Shown here piece after piece: positions 1 through 8,928 of a stretch of 48,517 nucleotides of DNA (position 1 is the stretch's first letter; each line of letters begins with the position of its first letter). The notes under the pieces are model-generated. The model saw only the letters and a list, made by a program, of their open reading frames with translations, made no database searches and was not told where the DNA came from. Made by a program: the position numbers and the translations under genes. This DNA comes from Gemmatimonadota bacterium (GTDB lineage: Bacteria > Latescibacterota > UBA2968 > UBA8231), in contig JABHDC010000049.1 of NCBI GenBank assembly GCA_018673255.1, positions 1 through 48,517 on the forward strand, given 5' to 3'.

Positions 1-115
1 ACGGAGTCGATCTCCCAACCTACAGATGTCGAAGGGCTTCACTCATTCAGGATCCCCTCAGCGCATGCCGAGGGCCGGACCGGCGAAAGTGTCCAACTTT
101 AGACCGATGCTTCTG

Positions 116-991
116 TCAAAGATCAAACCGGTGGTGACACACGACGGACATCAGACCTTCGATGATCATGCGGTTGCGCGTGTTCTGCTGCGGCAGCAGG
201 GCCATCTGAATGCGGGTCTCCAGCAGATCCTGGATCAGCTCCCACTCTGTACCCCAGGCGGCCAGGCGCAGGGCCTCGCCGACAAACGGATTGCTTCCGT
301 TCTCGTCGGCGAAAACCTCGAGTGCCTCTTTGCCTTCCGCCTGCGCCAGACGGGCAAGGCCCTCCCACAATGCCGCCAGGTCGTTGGCAGCGATCTGATC
401 GAGCGGACAGCGGGCAAGATCGTCGAGAGGGCGATCGAAGCTGGCAGGAGTGGCGTCCGCTCGAGTCTCGGCCCCGTCAGGCCACTGGAGGTCACCCGCT
501 TCGGCACACTGCTTAACCTGAAGCAGGATACGCCGCTGGGCGTCCAGCGCTTCATCGTCCGACAGGTCAGTTCGCCGGACGGTCTCCGACTCGACGAAGC
601 CGCGCACCCGCGCCGACATGTTGCCCAGCAGCCGCTGCTTCACGTCGGCGGAACATGTCTTCAGGGCGGCGACGCAGTCTTGTGCGCTGACTTCGCGCAG
701 GAGGGCCTGTGCATCGGGATCCGCCAGCTGTGCCAGCAGGTCGAACTCTACGTCGGCGACGATCTGCAGGGCCCGCCAGTTCTTGAAGCCGTATTCCCTG
801 GCGATGACGTGCTGAGCTTCCTGGAGACCGAAATCGGCCGCCGGGATGTCAGCGACCGGTGTCTGCGACAGTTTGGGCAGGTGGGTGCGGATACGCTCCA
901 CGGCCTGCGGGTCGGCGAGCCGGTGAGCCTTGCGCAGGTCCTTGGCTTGCTTCTTGAACTGTTCGAGACTGGGACGGGAGGGAAACTGCAT
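116..991 (-). CDS. FliG C-terminal-domain-like helical protein, 291 aa
   Basis: The N-terminus (about residues 1-75, with LEQFKKQAKDLRKAH and later AREYGFKNW) is the short helical module often found before ankyrin repeats. Residues of about 83-170 (LLGNMSARVRGFVE, then DEALDAQRRILLQV) match the FliG C-terminal domain pattern, which in flagellar motors contacts MotA. A second helical stretch follows. I chose ATG 991 because AGAGAGGAG lies 7 nt upstream; an in-frame extension to 1060 lacks such a site. No flagellar gene is in the window, so a motor role is doubtful and the domain may serve as a protein-protein scaffold. It lies 182 nt downstream of the 1174-3318 gene on the same strand and may be the last gene of that operon. 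Confidence 0.8.
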   Translation of the reverse strand: MQFPSRPSLEQFKKQAKDLRKAHRLADPQAVERIRTHLPKLSQTPVADIPAADFGLQEAQHVIAREYGFKNWRALQIVADVEFDLLAQLADPDAQALLREVSAQDCVAALKTCSADVKQRLLGNMSARVRGFVESETVRRTDLSDDEALDAQRRILLQVKQCAEAGDLQWPDGAETRADATPASFDRPLDDLARCPLDQIAANDLAALWEGLARLAQAEGKEALEVFADENGSNPFVGEALRLAAWGTEWELIQDLLETRIQMALLPQQNTRNRMIIEGLMSVVCHHRFDL

Positions 992-1173
992 GACGCAACT
1001 CCTCTCTGAAACGCCCGCGGTCCGCTTCGTGTACGGGCAGAAAGAAGTTGGTATGGTCAATCGAACGACGGAAGGTAGGCTCGGCCATTCCCGCGGACAG
1101 GAGGCTCCCTTCCACGAGCCCTATCGGGAAAGTATCAGAATGAAGTGTGGTTGGCCAATTGCAAGAGTGGAGA

Positions 1174-3318
1174 CTAACCAGAAACCGATCGTCGGATGAT
1201 CATGACTTCGAGACTCGCTTCTCCCGTCAGCTTCAGCGCCCAGGCCAGCGCATTGGTACCGATCGGCTCACTCTGGGGACCGATCTCGTCGATCACGCGG
1301 AGCAGACCGGGCGTGTAAAACGAGTTGAGCCCTGCCTTGACCAGTTCACCCACGGCGTATTCACCCATCCACTCCAGTTCCTCCAGCAGGGACTCGTATT
1401 CTGCACAGCGGTCCAGGCGAACCAGCACCATCGCCAGGGCGCCCAGCTGCTTGGGATGGGTCGGTGACTCCTTACAGATGCTGTCGAATTTCTGCAGCGA
1501 CCGCCGCAATGGCGTGATCTTGTCCGACGTTTCCTCGTGCAAGCGCTCGGGCAGCCGTAGACGGATTGCCCGCACCTTGTTGTGGAGATCACCGAATGCA
1601 TTCGGCACTTCCTCGAGCGCGTTCTGGCCTTGCCGCGTAGCCATGCCACGCCGTGCCGCAGCGACGCCGATCTGGCGGGCCGGATCGTTTGCGGCCCATG
1701 CCACATAACGCTCCAGTTCTTCCTGTGACACGCCGCCACCCTGAGTCCCAAGGCGTTCGATGATGCCGTGGAAATCTGGCATCAACTCGAGATTGAGCGT
1801 CAACTGGATCATCGTCCGCTCCATGGCTTCATCGATCCACGCCAGTGCCTGCGTGGGTGGGTCGAGATGCTCCCTCTTCACGTGCCCACCGAGCAGCCGC
1901 TTCGCCTCACCCACCAGCAGCCCCCTCAGTTCATCGAAGAGCTCTTTGGCCGTCGTCATGGTGAGGATCAGTTGCCGACGCATGTCACTCACGAGCCCTT
2001 TGGATTCGACGAGTTCGATCATCTGCTGGCGCAGCAGGTCGCCATGCTCCAGCTCCAGCTTCTGCTCGCCGTGTCGTATCCGCCACTGAAACAGGATGAG
2101 CTCATGCAGGCGGATCAGATCGACGCCGCGATCCAGCAGGGCGCGGACCACATCAGCGGCCTTAGCGACCCCTGTATCTCCTTCTGCTCTCTCGACGGTG
2201 ATCCTGTCGCTGCTGGCCACGTGGCGCACCAATCCATCCAGCGTCTTGTCCCACAACATCCGATTCAGCTGGCCATCCTGAAAGAATCCAGCCGCCATCT
2301 GCTCGATGAGACCCCGTAGTCCCTGCGGGGCGAAGCGCATGCCCTGCTCCACGAGCCATTTAGTCGCCAATTCGGGCCCGATACCGAAGCGCATGCGATC
2401 ATTGTAGTCGTGCCGCGCCTCGTCGATATCATGGGGTGTCGTATCCTGGCCGGCGGCGGCGGCCAGTTCTCTGGCTGCAGGATGGACGATGTCCCGGTCA
2501 AGGAGGAAGTAATCGGGAAAGCCCTGCTCTTCGCAGATCTCCTCCGCTTTGCGGTTCGGCCATACTTCTTCGACATGCCCATTGTAGAGGGCCTTGGACA
2601 CGCCTTCTGGTTCCATCAGGCTGAAGGGGCGAGGCAGATCGGCACCCAGACCCCCATCTCCACCATAGGTCATCGCCCTCAACAGCTTTGGCTCGTATTC
2701 GTCGGTGAAGGCCGCCAGTTCACCGATGGGCACGTCGATACCCCACTTGTCGCGCTTGGCCGCCAGTTCCTGACTCTCGAAGGCACTGCGGTGTCGATTG
2801 TGCCTCTGCAGCAGACGACGAACCGTATTCCAACCAAGGACGGAAACATCGTGCTCGGCCATGTGTTGGCGACCCGATTGGATCAACTTCAGCAGGAGAT
2901 TGTAATCCAGCAGCTTCCAGCCTTCGATGATCATCAACTGGGTGATGGACCAGTAGTCGTACCCATTGGCGATCGCGACTTCGAGGATCTTGTCGGGCAG
3001 ATAGATGGTGCGTCGTGTGCGGCCGCTGTGGATTGCCTGGTGCTGGCGGACGTCGCGGAATAAGAGCAGGCCCTTGCCCAGGACCAGCGTTACAGAGACG
3101 TTGCAGGCCAGCAGCGCGTCGACGAAGTACTCGGGCAACTGACGCACGGCGCTATAGAAGAACTTCACACTGTCATGGCCAGCGTGGAATCGGGGTAGCT
3201 TCTCGTCAGGCAGCAGCACCCCATCGCTGAGACGATTCTGGCGTCCAAAGATGATCGTCTTGTCCGCCGCCGCGATCGCCGCGTTGATCTCGTCGTGGCT
3301 GATGTCTCCTTCGTGCAT
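1174..3318 (-). CDS. Large protein of unknown family, paralogue of the 3322-5469 gene (714 aa)
   Basis: The N-terminal 150 residues are clearly homologous to the neighbour: shared blocks include KFFY..VRQLPE, VSVTLV.GK.LL.F, HSGRTRRTIYLP and GYDYW. A second shared block is YFLLDRDIVHPAA (about residue 275). The remainder is helical, with no ATPase, nuclease or transmembrane motif that I can see. The stretch IIEGWKLLDY sits where a zincin-like HExxH helix would fall, but only the Glu remains (inference). Start ATG 3318 follows the upstream stop by 3 nt, implying translational coupling. The pair has almost identical length, consistent with tandem duplication followed by divergence. Function unknown; context links it to the divergent vWA gene. 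Confidence 0.85.
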   Translation of the reverse strand: MHEGDISHDEINAAIAAADKTIIFGRQNRLSDGVLLPDEKLPRFHAGHDSVKFFYSAVRQLPEYFVDALLACNVSVTLVLGKGLLLFRDVRQHQAIHSGRTRRTIYLPDKILEVAIANGYDYWSITQLMIIEGWKLLDYNLLLKLIQSGRQHMAEHDVSVLGWNTVRRLLQRHNRHRSAFESQELAAKRDKWGIDVPIGELAAFTDEYEPKLLRAMTYGGDGGLGADLPRPFSLMEPEGVSKALYNGHVEEVWPNRKAEEICEEQGFPDYFLLDRDIVHPAARELAAAAGQDTTPHDIDEARHDYNDRMRFGIGPELATKWLVEQGMRFAPQGLRGLIEQMAAGFFQDGQLNRMLWDKTLDGLVRHVASSDRITVERAEGDTGVAKAADVVRALLDRGVDLIRLHELILFQWRIRHGEQKLELEHGDLLRQQMIELVESKGLVSDMRRQLILTMTTAKELFDELRGLLVGEAKRLLGGHVKREHLDPPTQALAWIDEAMERTMIQLTLNLELMPDFHGIIERLGTQGGGVSQEELERYVAWAANDPARQIGVAAARRGMATRQGQNALEEVPNAFGDLHNKVRAIRLRLPERLHEETSDKITPLRRSLQKFDSICKESPTHPKQLGALAMVLVRLDRCAEYESLLEELEWMGEYAVGELVKAGLNSFYTPGLLRVIDEIGPQSEPIGTNALAWALKLTGEASLEVMIIRRSVSG

Positions 3319-3321
3319 TGA

Positions 3322-5469
3322 CTAGTTGCCCGAATCCAGTTCCACGCCTCGCCTTCTGGCGATCTCACCAGCCCACTGAGAGCGCAGATCTGGCCGGCAG
3401 TCAGGCAGCCTGGGCAGGAGCATCTGCGCCGCCTTCAGGATCTTCCCGCGACCCTCACTGCTGTAATAGACCTCGGATCCGGTGATCTCTTCCAGGGGCG
3501 GCACGGCATATTCACCGAGGATGATGATCTGAGAGCACATGTCACCGAAATCCGGCGACTTGTCGTAGCGAATGAGGCTCGCGGCGATCCAGGTGAACAA
3601 CAACCGGTTGTAGGGGTCGTTCTCGTCGGCATCGCGGAACTGGGCCAGGTAGAATCCCAGGTCGGCCGGATCTGAACTCAACTCGAAGTAGCGTTCGGGC
3701 ATGAACCCTCTGAGGCGTTGCACCTCGGGTCGAATACTCGGAGGACCCGGGAGCTGGCCGCCATTCAGTTCCACGGAGTCTGGCAGGAAGCGCTCGTGGT
3801 ACAGGGGGTGCTCGTCGAGTTTGTACAGGAGACCGGCCAGGTGCTGACGCTCGGCCTCGTCGCCCTCGGGTTTCACCGCCATCTCGACGGAGTCGAGCAG
3901 ACTGGTCAGGTCCCGGGAGGTGAGGATCTGGCGCTTGAGATCCTGGGCCTGGTCGAGGCTGAGGGTCTGATCGATGATGAGATTCAGGGTCTCCCGGATC
4001 CCGTGTGACTGCTCCTGCAGCGCCTCGCGTGGGAGCTTGCGCAGGTCCGCCAGGTAGGCGGCGCGCCGAGTCGTGGCGTAGTAATCCTGCAACCGTCGCA
4101 GATCGTAGCCGATCGACCCGGGCACCTCGGACAGACCCGAACCCGAGTAGCTCCGGATCCTGCTCCGGAACACGTCGACCATGCCGTGTCGATTGAGGTC
4201 GAGTACGGGCCCCCCGCTGCTGAGACTGCCCGTTGCCGAGTAGCGGAAGGAGATCGCCATCAGGAAGGCCCGGAGGCCCGGCGCTCCCATGGCGATCAGT
4301 ACCTCAAGGAGCTCCTCGGTGCGCATCGACAGGCTTGTCTTGAAGCGGGTCTCGTCCCACAGGTCATGGATGGCGTCGTCGGCGGTCTGAGGATTGTGTG
4401 GTTGACCCAACTGGGCGGCGCGGTCAAAGGCGGCGGGATGGACGATGTCGCGGTCGATCATGAAGTAGGTGGGGAAGGAGTTCAGCGTCGCCACTTCGTC
4501 GAGCTTGGCGCGCCCGGCAAAACGCTCCCATTCGTCCTCGTAGATCTCACCGGCCACGTCGTGGGGATCGCGACCGATGATGGTGCGGTCCAGATCGCAG
4601 AACCGGCTCATGTAGGTGTCGAGGAAGGTCCCCATCTCGTCGCCTTTGAGCAGTCCCACTTCCAGGTCTTGGTAATCGTCACACAGGTCGCGCATGTGTT
4701 TACTCTGCGTGCGCAGGCCCTCGCGCAGGAAGGAGTAGCCCAGCGTCCAGCGCTCCTCCAAGGCAACCTGGCAACGCTCCACCATCTCCACCACCAGGAT
4801 ATAGTCCAGAAGGGGCCAACTCTCCTGGATCAGGATCTCGGCAATCGCCCAGTAGTCGTACCCCATCTGGTAGGCGTGTTCGAGGATCGGCTCGGGGATA
4901 TAGATCGTGCGCCGGGTACGACCCGCATGGAAGGACTGGTGACGTCGCCGGTCGTGGAAGACCAACAGATCTTTCCCGCGCACCAGCGTGACACTGACCT
5001 TCTTGGCCAGCAGGGCATCCAGGAGTCGTTCGGGTAACTGTCGTACACCGCCGTAGAAAAATTTCGATAGCCGGTGTCCCGGATGGATACGCTGCAGGCG
5101 TTCGTCATCCATCAAGCGGCGCGATCGCAGGCGTGTCTGCTGACCGAAGAGGATCACCTTCTCTGACGCGCTGATGGCGGCGTTGACCTCGGCATGGGCG
5201 ATGGCACCTTCGTACATGCCGGTGTTCGTCCGATGGTCTCCCTCATACGACTGCGCACCGTGGCTGCCGAGCGTGGGGGTAGGTTGAGATGTCGCGCCGC
5301 TGCCCGCCGGCGTCGCAGGGGGCGGCTGGGAGGATCTCTCGGCGGCCAGAACCTGTGCCAACTTGAGACGCAATCCGGCCTGCGCGGCTTCCACCGCCGT
5401 ATCGCCCAGCGTGTCCCGTTGCGCCTCCAGCGCATCCAGGGCCTGTTCCAGTTCGTCTCGCGTCGCCAT
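3322..5469 (-). CDS. Large protein of unknown family, first of two tandem paralogues (715 aa)
   Basis: The first 85 residues are a helical, then Pro/Ser/Thr-rich leader (MATRDELEQALDAL onward). The conserved domain begins near MYEGAIAHAEVNAAI, which aligns with residue 1 of the 1174-3318 product. It has KFFYGGVRQLPE, VSVTLVRGKDLL, HAGRTRRTIYIP, GYDYWAI, and later YFMIDRDIVHPAA. The C-terminus is different and helical, with ILGEYAVPPLEE resembling GEYAVGELVKAG of its paralogue. ATG 5469 gives a length matching the paralogue; ATG 5217 (632 aa) is an alternative, and neither has a strong ribosome binding site. An open frame continues upstream to 6570, but that part is antisense to the next gene. 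The product is probably cytoplasmic, with no signal peptide or membrane segment. Confidence 0.85.
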   Translation of the reverse strand: MATRDELEQALDALEAQRDTLGDTAVEAAQAGLRLKLAQVLAAERSSQPPPATPAGSGATSQPTPTLGSHGAQSYEGDHRTNTGMYEGAIAHAEVNAAISASEKVILFGQQTRLRSRRLMDDERLQRIHPGHRLSKFFYGGVRQLPERLLDALLAKKVSVTLVRGKDLLVFHDRRRHQSFHAGRTRRTIYIPEPILEHAYQMGYDYWAIAEILIQESWPLLDYILVVEMVERCQVALEERWTLGYSFLREGLRTQSKHMRDLCDDYQDLEVGLLKGDEMGTFLDTYMSRFCDLDRTIIGRDPHDVAGEIYEDEWERFAGRAKLDEVATLNSFPTYFMIDRDIVHPAAFDRAAQLGQPHNPQTADDAIHDLWDETRFKTSLSMRTEELLEVLIAMGAPGLRAFLMAISFRYSATGSLSSGGPVLDLNRHGMVDVFRSRIRSYSGSGLSEVPGSIGYDLRRLQDYYATTRRAAYLADLRKLPREALQEQSHGIRETLNLIIDQTLSLDQAQDLKRQILTSRDLTSLLDSVEMAVKPEGDEAERQHLAGLLYKLDEHPLYHERFLPDSVELNGGQLPGPPSIRPEVQRLRGFMPERYFELSSDPADLGFYLAQFRDADENDPYNRLLFTWIAASLIRYDKSPDFGDMCSQIIILGEYAVPPLEEITGSEVYYSSEGRGKILKAAQMLLPRLPDCRPDLRSQWAGEIARRRGVELDSGN

Positions 5470-5553
5470 GGGATCGTACGATGAGAGAATCGTCTCAGAG
5501 GCGCAAGCAATGGCTGATCGCTGTGGGCAGGGGGGTGTCGTAGGTTCTGCCCC
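5470..5553. promoter_or_regulatory. Divergent promoter region of the vWA locus with palindromes
   Basis: Only 84 nt separate the divergent starts at 5469 (-) and 5554 (+). They contain a perfect 10-bp palindrome ATCGTACGAT (5473-5482) and an inverted repeat TGAGA-N6-TCTCA (5482-5497). I could not define -35/-10 boxes. The layout suggests shared control of both arms of the locus (inference). Confidence 0.4.
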
Positions 5554-7167
5554 ATGAACCGGCAACAGGACCCCAGCTACCGGACGCGTGATCTCAGACT
5601 CGTGATCCATCTGTACCGCAGTTACGAGCTGCCGGTGACGTTCTCCGCTGAATCGACCGTCCTCACCGGCGCCATGCAAGGCGATCTGATGGTGATGGTC
5701 CAGGAGCACCAGGCTGACTTCCTGGCCCGGATCGGACAGCTGCGTCACAACTACAGCAACTACGTTCGTCTGATTGCTGAGAGTCGCGAGAAAACCAACC
5801 ACCGTGGCATCTTCGACCACTCGGTGGGCTGGTACCAGGCGCATCAGCCGGAGTATTACGAACGCTTCAAGCGTTTGCTCCTCGACATCTGCAATCTGCT
5901 GCCGTCCCTGCCGATGTCTTCCCTCGACGCCATCGACGAGGAGATGGCCGAGAAGATCCGACGATTCGAGGAAGAGGCCCTCGCAGTGATCGTGCGCCCG
6001 GTGGCGGATATGGCCATGAAGGCGTTGACGCGGACCCTGGTCGGGGAGGGGCTGATCACGGAGCAGGCGATGATCGTCTACTTCAACCTCAAGGACGCCG
6101 ACTTCACGCGGAAAGGGTTCTCGAAGGTGATCGCGCGGGTAATCAGCAACCGCGACCGCCTCTTCTTTCGCAAGAATGTGCCGGACACGCTGCTGGCGTC
6201 GAATATCAACGTCCTCCAGGGACAGCTCGATGGTCATTGCAGCCACCTGATGAGCCTGCTCACCAGTCGCGACATGTCCGGCTATGTGCAGTCGACGCTC
6301 CGTGCGATTCGTTATCGGCACCTGCCGGTGATCATGGCTCAGGTCATCAAGGAGCTGGCTGCGCTCGAGGCACACCGGGACGCGATCTTCGCGCACTCTC
6401 TGTTCCGCGAGTCGATCTCGATCAAGGACCTGGTGTTGCACAATACGACCATCACCCCGGGCTACCTGGCCGAGTGCGCCGCGGCGATCGAACCGCTCAC
6501 GCGGCCCTTCGATCCGGCAGCGCCCGACAATGTGGACCTGCAGGTGGTCGAGTTGCGCGTCGTCGAACACGTGAGCCGCGCCCTCGAGCAGCTCGACCGA
6601 TTCGGCATGGGGGTCAATCGCCTCCCGGTGCGTGAACTGGATCTGAAAGTGAAGTTCCTGCGCACGGAGTTTGACGCCGCCATCGATGCGTGTCTCGCCT
6701 TCCTGGGCAGCTACAATGGCATCTTCGACAAGGTGGAGGACGCCGTGCGGCCGCTGCTGGGGCTGATCTCCTTCGATGCCGGCGGCCAGTCCGATTTCTA
6801 TGCCCGTTGGTTTCCGGGGATGAACAATCTGCTGGCGCGCGATAATCTGATCTCTGAATACGCGACGGCCGTCGAACGGTTACGGTCACAGATGGCGCAC
6901 AGCGAGGAAGAGGACGGGGAAGCGATCAAGGAGAATCTGCGCAGTTGGCTCACGCCTGAGGTGATGGCAAATGCTGAAGGGGCATCGCCACACATCCGAC
7001 ACTTCGCCTCCGAGGGACTCATCGAAGTGCTGGCCTCGGCATTCGTGTTCATCACGTCTCTGTCCGAGGCGCCGAGCTGGTTCCATGAGTTGGAGAGGCG
7101 GATCTTCCACGACATCGACCAGAAGAGGAGCCAGGCGCAGGAAGTCATCACTGCCGGGAAGAACTGA
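5554..7167 (+). CDS. Predicted all-helical protein of unknown family, 537 aa, coupled to vWA gene
   Basis: I do not recognise the family. The sequence appears helical throughout and lacks a signal peptide or membrane helices. Visible blocks include a basic, aromatic-rich early region (HNYSNYVRLIAESREKTNHR), a charged middle (DAIDEEMAEKIRRFEEEALA) and an acidic stretch EEEDGEA near residue 452. No Walker, nuclease or protease motif is evident. Its stop (7165-7167) is 1 nt before the ATG of the vWA gene, so the two are very likely co-translated and may form a complex. Start ATG 5554 is the first in frame; the ribosome binding site is poor. Confidence 0.85.
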   Translation: MNRQQDPSYRTRDLRLVIHLYRSYELPVTFSAESTVLTGAMQGDLMVMVQEHQADFLARIGQLRHNYSNYVRLIAESREKTNHRGIFDHSVGWYQAHQPEYYERFKRLLLDICNLLPSLPMSSLDAIDEEMAEKIRRFEEEALAVIVRPVADMAMKALTRTLVGEGLITEQAMIVYFNLKDADFTRKGFSKVIARVISNRDRLFFRKNVPDTLLASNINVLQGQLDGHCSHLMSLLTSRDMSGYVQSTLRAIRYRHLPVIMAQVIKELAALEAHRDAIFAHSLFRESISIKDLVLHNTTITPGYLAECAAAIEPLTRPFDPAAPDNVDLQVVELRVVEHVSRALEQLDRFGMGVNRLPVRELDLKVKFLRTEFDAAIDACLAFLGSYNGIFDKVEDAVRPLLGLISFDAGGQSDFYARWFPGMNNLLARDNLISEYATAVERLRSQMAHSEEEDGEAIKENLRSWLTPEVMANAEGASPHIRHFASEGLIEVLASAFVFITSLSEAPSWFHELERRIFHDIDQKRSQAQEVITAGKN

Positions 7168-7168
7168 G

Positions 7169-8332
7169 ATGGGTATCGAGGTCAAGAAGGGCGACGATAT
7201 CGGCGAGGCGGAGTTTCCGCTGTTCTGCGAGACGCTGGAATACTTCGACCTGATTATGGACGTCGACGATTTCGGGATCTCGTACTTCGGCGAACGGGTC
7301 GAGGATCGCTCGGACTACGCCGTCATCAGCACCGAAGACTTCCGCCAACTCGACGAAGGCTCCCGGCAGCACCTGCGGGAGCGGATCAAGGACAAGGGGC
7401 TCGACGGCAGTCAATCGCCCGACGACCTGGCGGTCTTCATCAGCAGTCTGCGTCTGGACACGATCGACCGCGTGGTCGCCGACATTGCCGAGTTGCACAG
7501 CCGGGGGTTAAGCGCCGGTGAGAAGGCCGAGATCAACTCGCAGGTCCACGACATAGCGGCGGACTATCAAGAGGCCGCAGCGACCGGACTTGAGAGTCTG
7601 CTCACCCATCCCAACGTCAGCCGTGTTCTCGACAGCGACAGCCCGTTCCTGGAACTACCCGAGCCGGACGTGGAGACACTCGACAGGATCCGTGCGACGC
7701 GGATGCCCGCCTACTTCGTGCTCGACGTGAGTTACTCGATGGCCCACGAGTCGAGAATTGATTACGCCAACGCCTTCGTACGCAGTGTTGGTGATCATCT
7801 CAGGCAGGAGCGCGTGAGCGACGACCTGAAGTGCCTGATCTATTGGGGCGAGCACAGGCTTATCGATCTGACGGACCCCCGGCGCTTCGAGGTCGGTGAG
7901 GCGACCAACACCGGCGAGGCACTGCGTGTCGTGGGGGAGGAGATCCGTGCGTCCGAAGAGGCTGGTCCGGTCTTCGTGGCGCTGGTCACCGACGGTGTGC
8001 CCAACTGTTCGGGCACTCACGATGGCGTTGAGCACCCTCCCGTGGACTACACCGTGAAGATGGCATCGCTGCTGCCAGACAATGTCATCTTCACGCAGAT
8101 CGCCTTCGCGCCCTTGGATCCGGGTGATCCGGATCATCCGGAGACGCTCGAGGAGTTCCAGAGTTATCTCGCCGACCTCAAGCGGGTGACGGACGTGGTT
8201 GCCCACGGTCAGACCTGCGTGCTGGTGAGGGAGAGCGAGCGGCACCTGCCGTGGCTGCCATTGGGCGCCTTTCAGAAGGCCAAACATCTGAGCCTCATCG
8301 ACGCGAGTTTCGCCGTGATCGGGGATGAATGA
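7169..8332 (+). CDS. von Willebrand factor A domain protein with complete MIDAS (387 aa)
   Basis: The C-terminal half is a vWA fold. It has the metal-ion-dependent adhesion site: D186-V-S-Y-S190 (DxSxS), T246 or T248 in EATNTGEA, and D275 in VTDGVPN. All are intact, so divalent-metal ligand binding is expected. The N-terminal 170 residues are acidic and helical and resemble no domain I know. There is no signal peptide, so the protein is probably cytoplasmic. Bacterial cytoplasmic vWA proteins usually partner with MoxR-type AAA+ ATPases or other chaperone-like factors; none is in this window. ATG 7169 begins 1 nt after the upstream stop. An open frame reaching back to 6971 is the antecedent gene in another frame. 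Confidence 0.9.
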   Translation: MGIEVKKGDDIGEAEFPLFCETLEYFDLIMDVDDFGISYFGERVEDRSDYAVISTEDFRQLDEGSRQHLRERIKDKGLDGSQSPDDLAVFISSLRLDTIDRVVADIAELHSRGLSAGEKAEINSQVHDIAADYQEAAATGLESLLTHPNVSRVLDSDSPFLELPEPDVETLDRIRATRMPAYFVLDVSYSMAHESRIDYANAFVRSVGDHLRQERVSDDLKCLIYWGEHRLIDLTDPRRFEVGEATNTGEALRVVGEEIRASEEAGPVFVALVTDGVPNCSGTHDGVEHPPVDYTVKMASLLPDNVIFTQIAFAPLDPGDPDHPETLEEFQSYLADLKRVTDVVAHGQTCVLVRESERHLPWLPLGAFQKAKHLSLIDASFAVIGDE

Positions 8333-8355
8333 GTCACGACTCACAAGATGCGGTG

Positions 8356-8419
8356 TGTAAAGCAGCCTTGACATTGGGGTGAAGGTTTCTATACAATGAG
8401 GTGTAAAGCAAGCTTTACA
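8356..8419 (+). repeat. Two TGTAAAGC-type operators flanking the XRE operon promoter
   Basis: 8402-8419 is a perfect palindrome: TGTAAAGC, AA, GCTTTACA. 8356-8373 is a degenerate copy, TGTAAAGC-AG-CCTTGACA. The two start 46 bp apart. The first overlaps the -35 hexamer and the second lies just downstream of the -10. This is the expected layout for repression by the HTH protein encoded at 8929-9132 (inference). Confidence 0.7.
8368..8397 (+). promoter_or_regulatory. Sigma-70-type promoter of the membrane protein/XRE operon
   Basis: TTGACA (8368-8373), an 18-nt spacer and TACAAT (8392-8397) closely match the housekeeping consensus. The next gene starts at 8463 behind AGGAG at 8449-8453. Both hexamers are flanked by or overlap the operator copies. 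Confidence 0.75.
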
Positions 8420-8462
8420 GAGTTCGTAGTGATTCAGGTGATTTCAGCAGGAGTAGGAGATC

Positions 8463-8912
8463 ATGAATACGGTTAAGACGTCGCTGCTGCAACGAGTGTT
8501 CTTCCCAACGGGATGGGGGACGCCGAAGGATCGCAGGAACTGGTTCCTGGTGATGGGGTTCAGCAGCGCATTCGCCCTCAGTTGGGCCGTGGTCACCTAC
8601 CTGATCGCTGCGGGTTACGTACCGCCGGGGTCTCTGGCATTGACGGCAACGTCGGTGCCCGTTCTCGCCGGTCTGGGCCTCATGGGGGCATACTACAGGT
8701 TCCTGCGTGAGACCGACGAATTGCAGCGGCTCGTGCAGATCAACGCCCTGGCGCTTGGCTTCGGCGCTGGCGTGTTCTGGTCCGTCCTCAGCTCGATGCT
8801 CGGGCGGGCCGGTGTGATAACACCCGATGCCATGAGTGTCCCTTTGGTCATGGTTTGTGCCTACAGCATCGGTGGCGCAATCACTGCCCATCGCCACGGC
8901 ACCATGTCCTGA
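8463..8912 (+). CDS. Small integral membrane protein paired with an XRE regulator (149 aa)
   Basis: Four hydrophobic segments are visible: around residues 28-50, 57-77, 93-112 and 122-142. The cytoplasmic loop RFLRETDELQRLVQINALALGFG resembles a motif seen in small membrane proteins encoded beside short XRE-type regulators. Substrate or role is unknown. The start is supported by AGGAG 9 nt upstream. It forms a two-gene operon with the regulator at 8929, whose start lies 16 nt after this stop. Confidence 0.85.
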   Translation: MNTVKTSLLQRVFFPTGWGTPKDRRNWFLVMGFSSAFALSWAVVTYLIAAGYVPPGSLALTATSVPVLAGLGLMGAYYRFLRETDELQRLVQINALALGFGAGVFWSVLSSMLGRAGVITPDAMSVPLVMVCAYSIGGAITAHRHGTMS

Positions 8913-8928
8913 AGCGGCGGGATTCGAG

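Noticed and set aside
26..1009. Long plus-strand open frame of 327 codons
   Set aside because: It is the antisense of the FliG-C-like gene, which has domain matches and a ribosome binding site; the plus frame has neither.
5470..6570. N-terminal extension of the first paralogue over the divergent gene
   Set aside because: It would overlap the 5554-7167 gene antisense; ATG 5469 gives a length matching its tandem paralogue.
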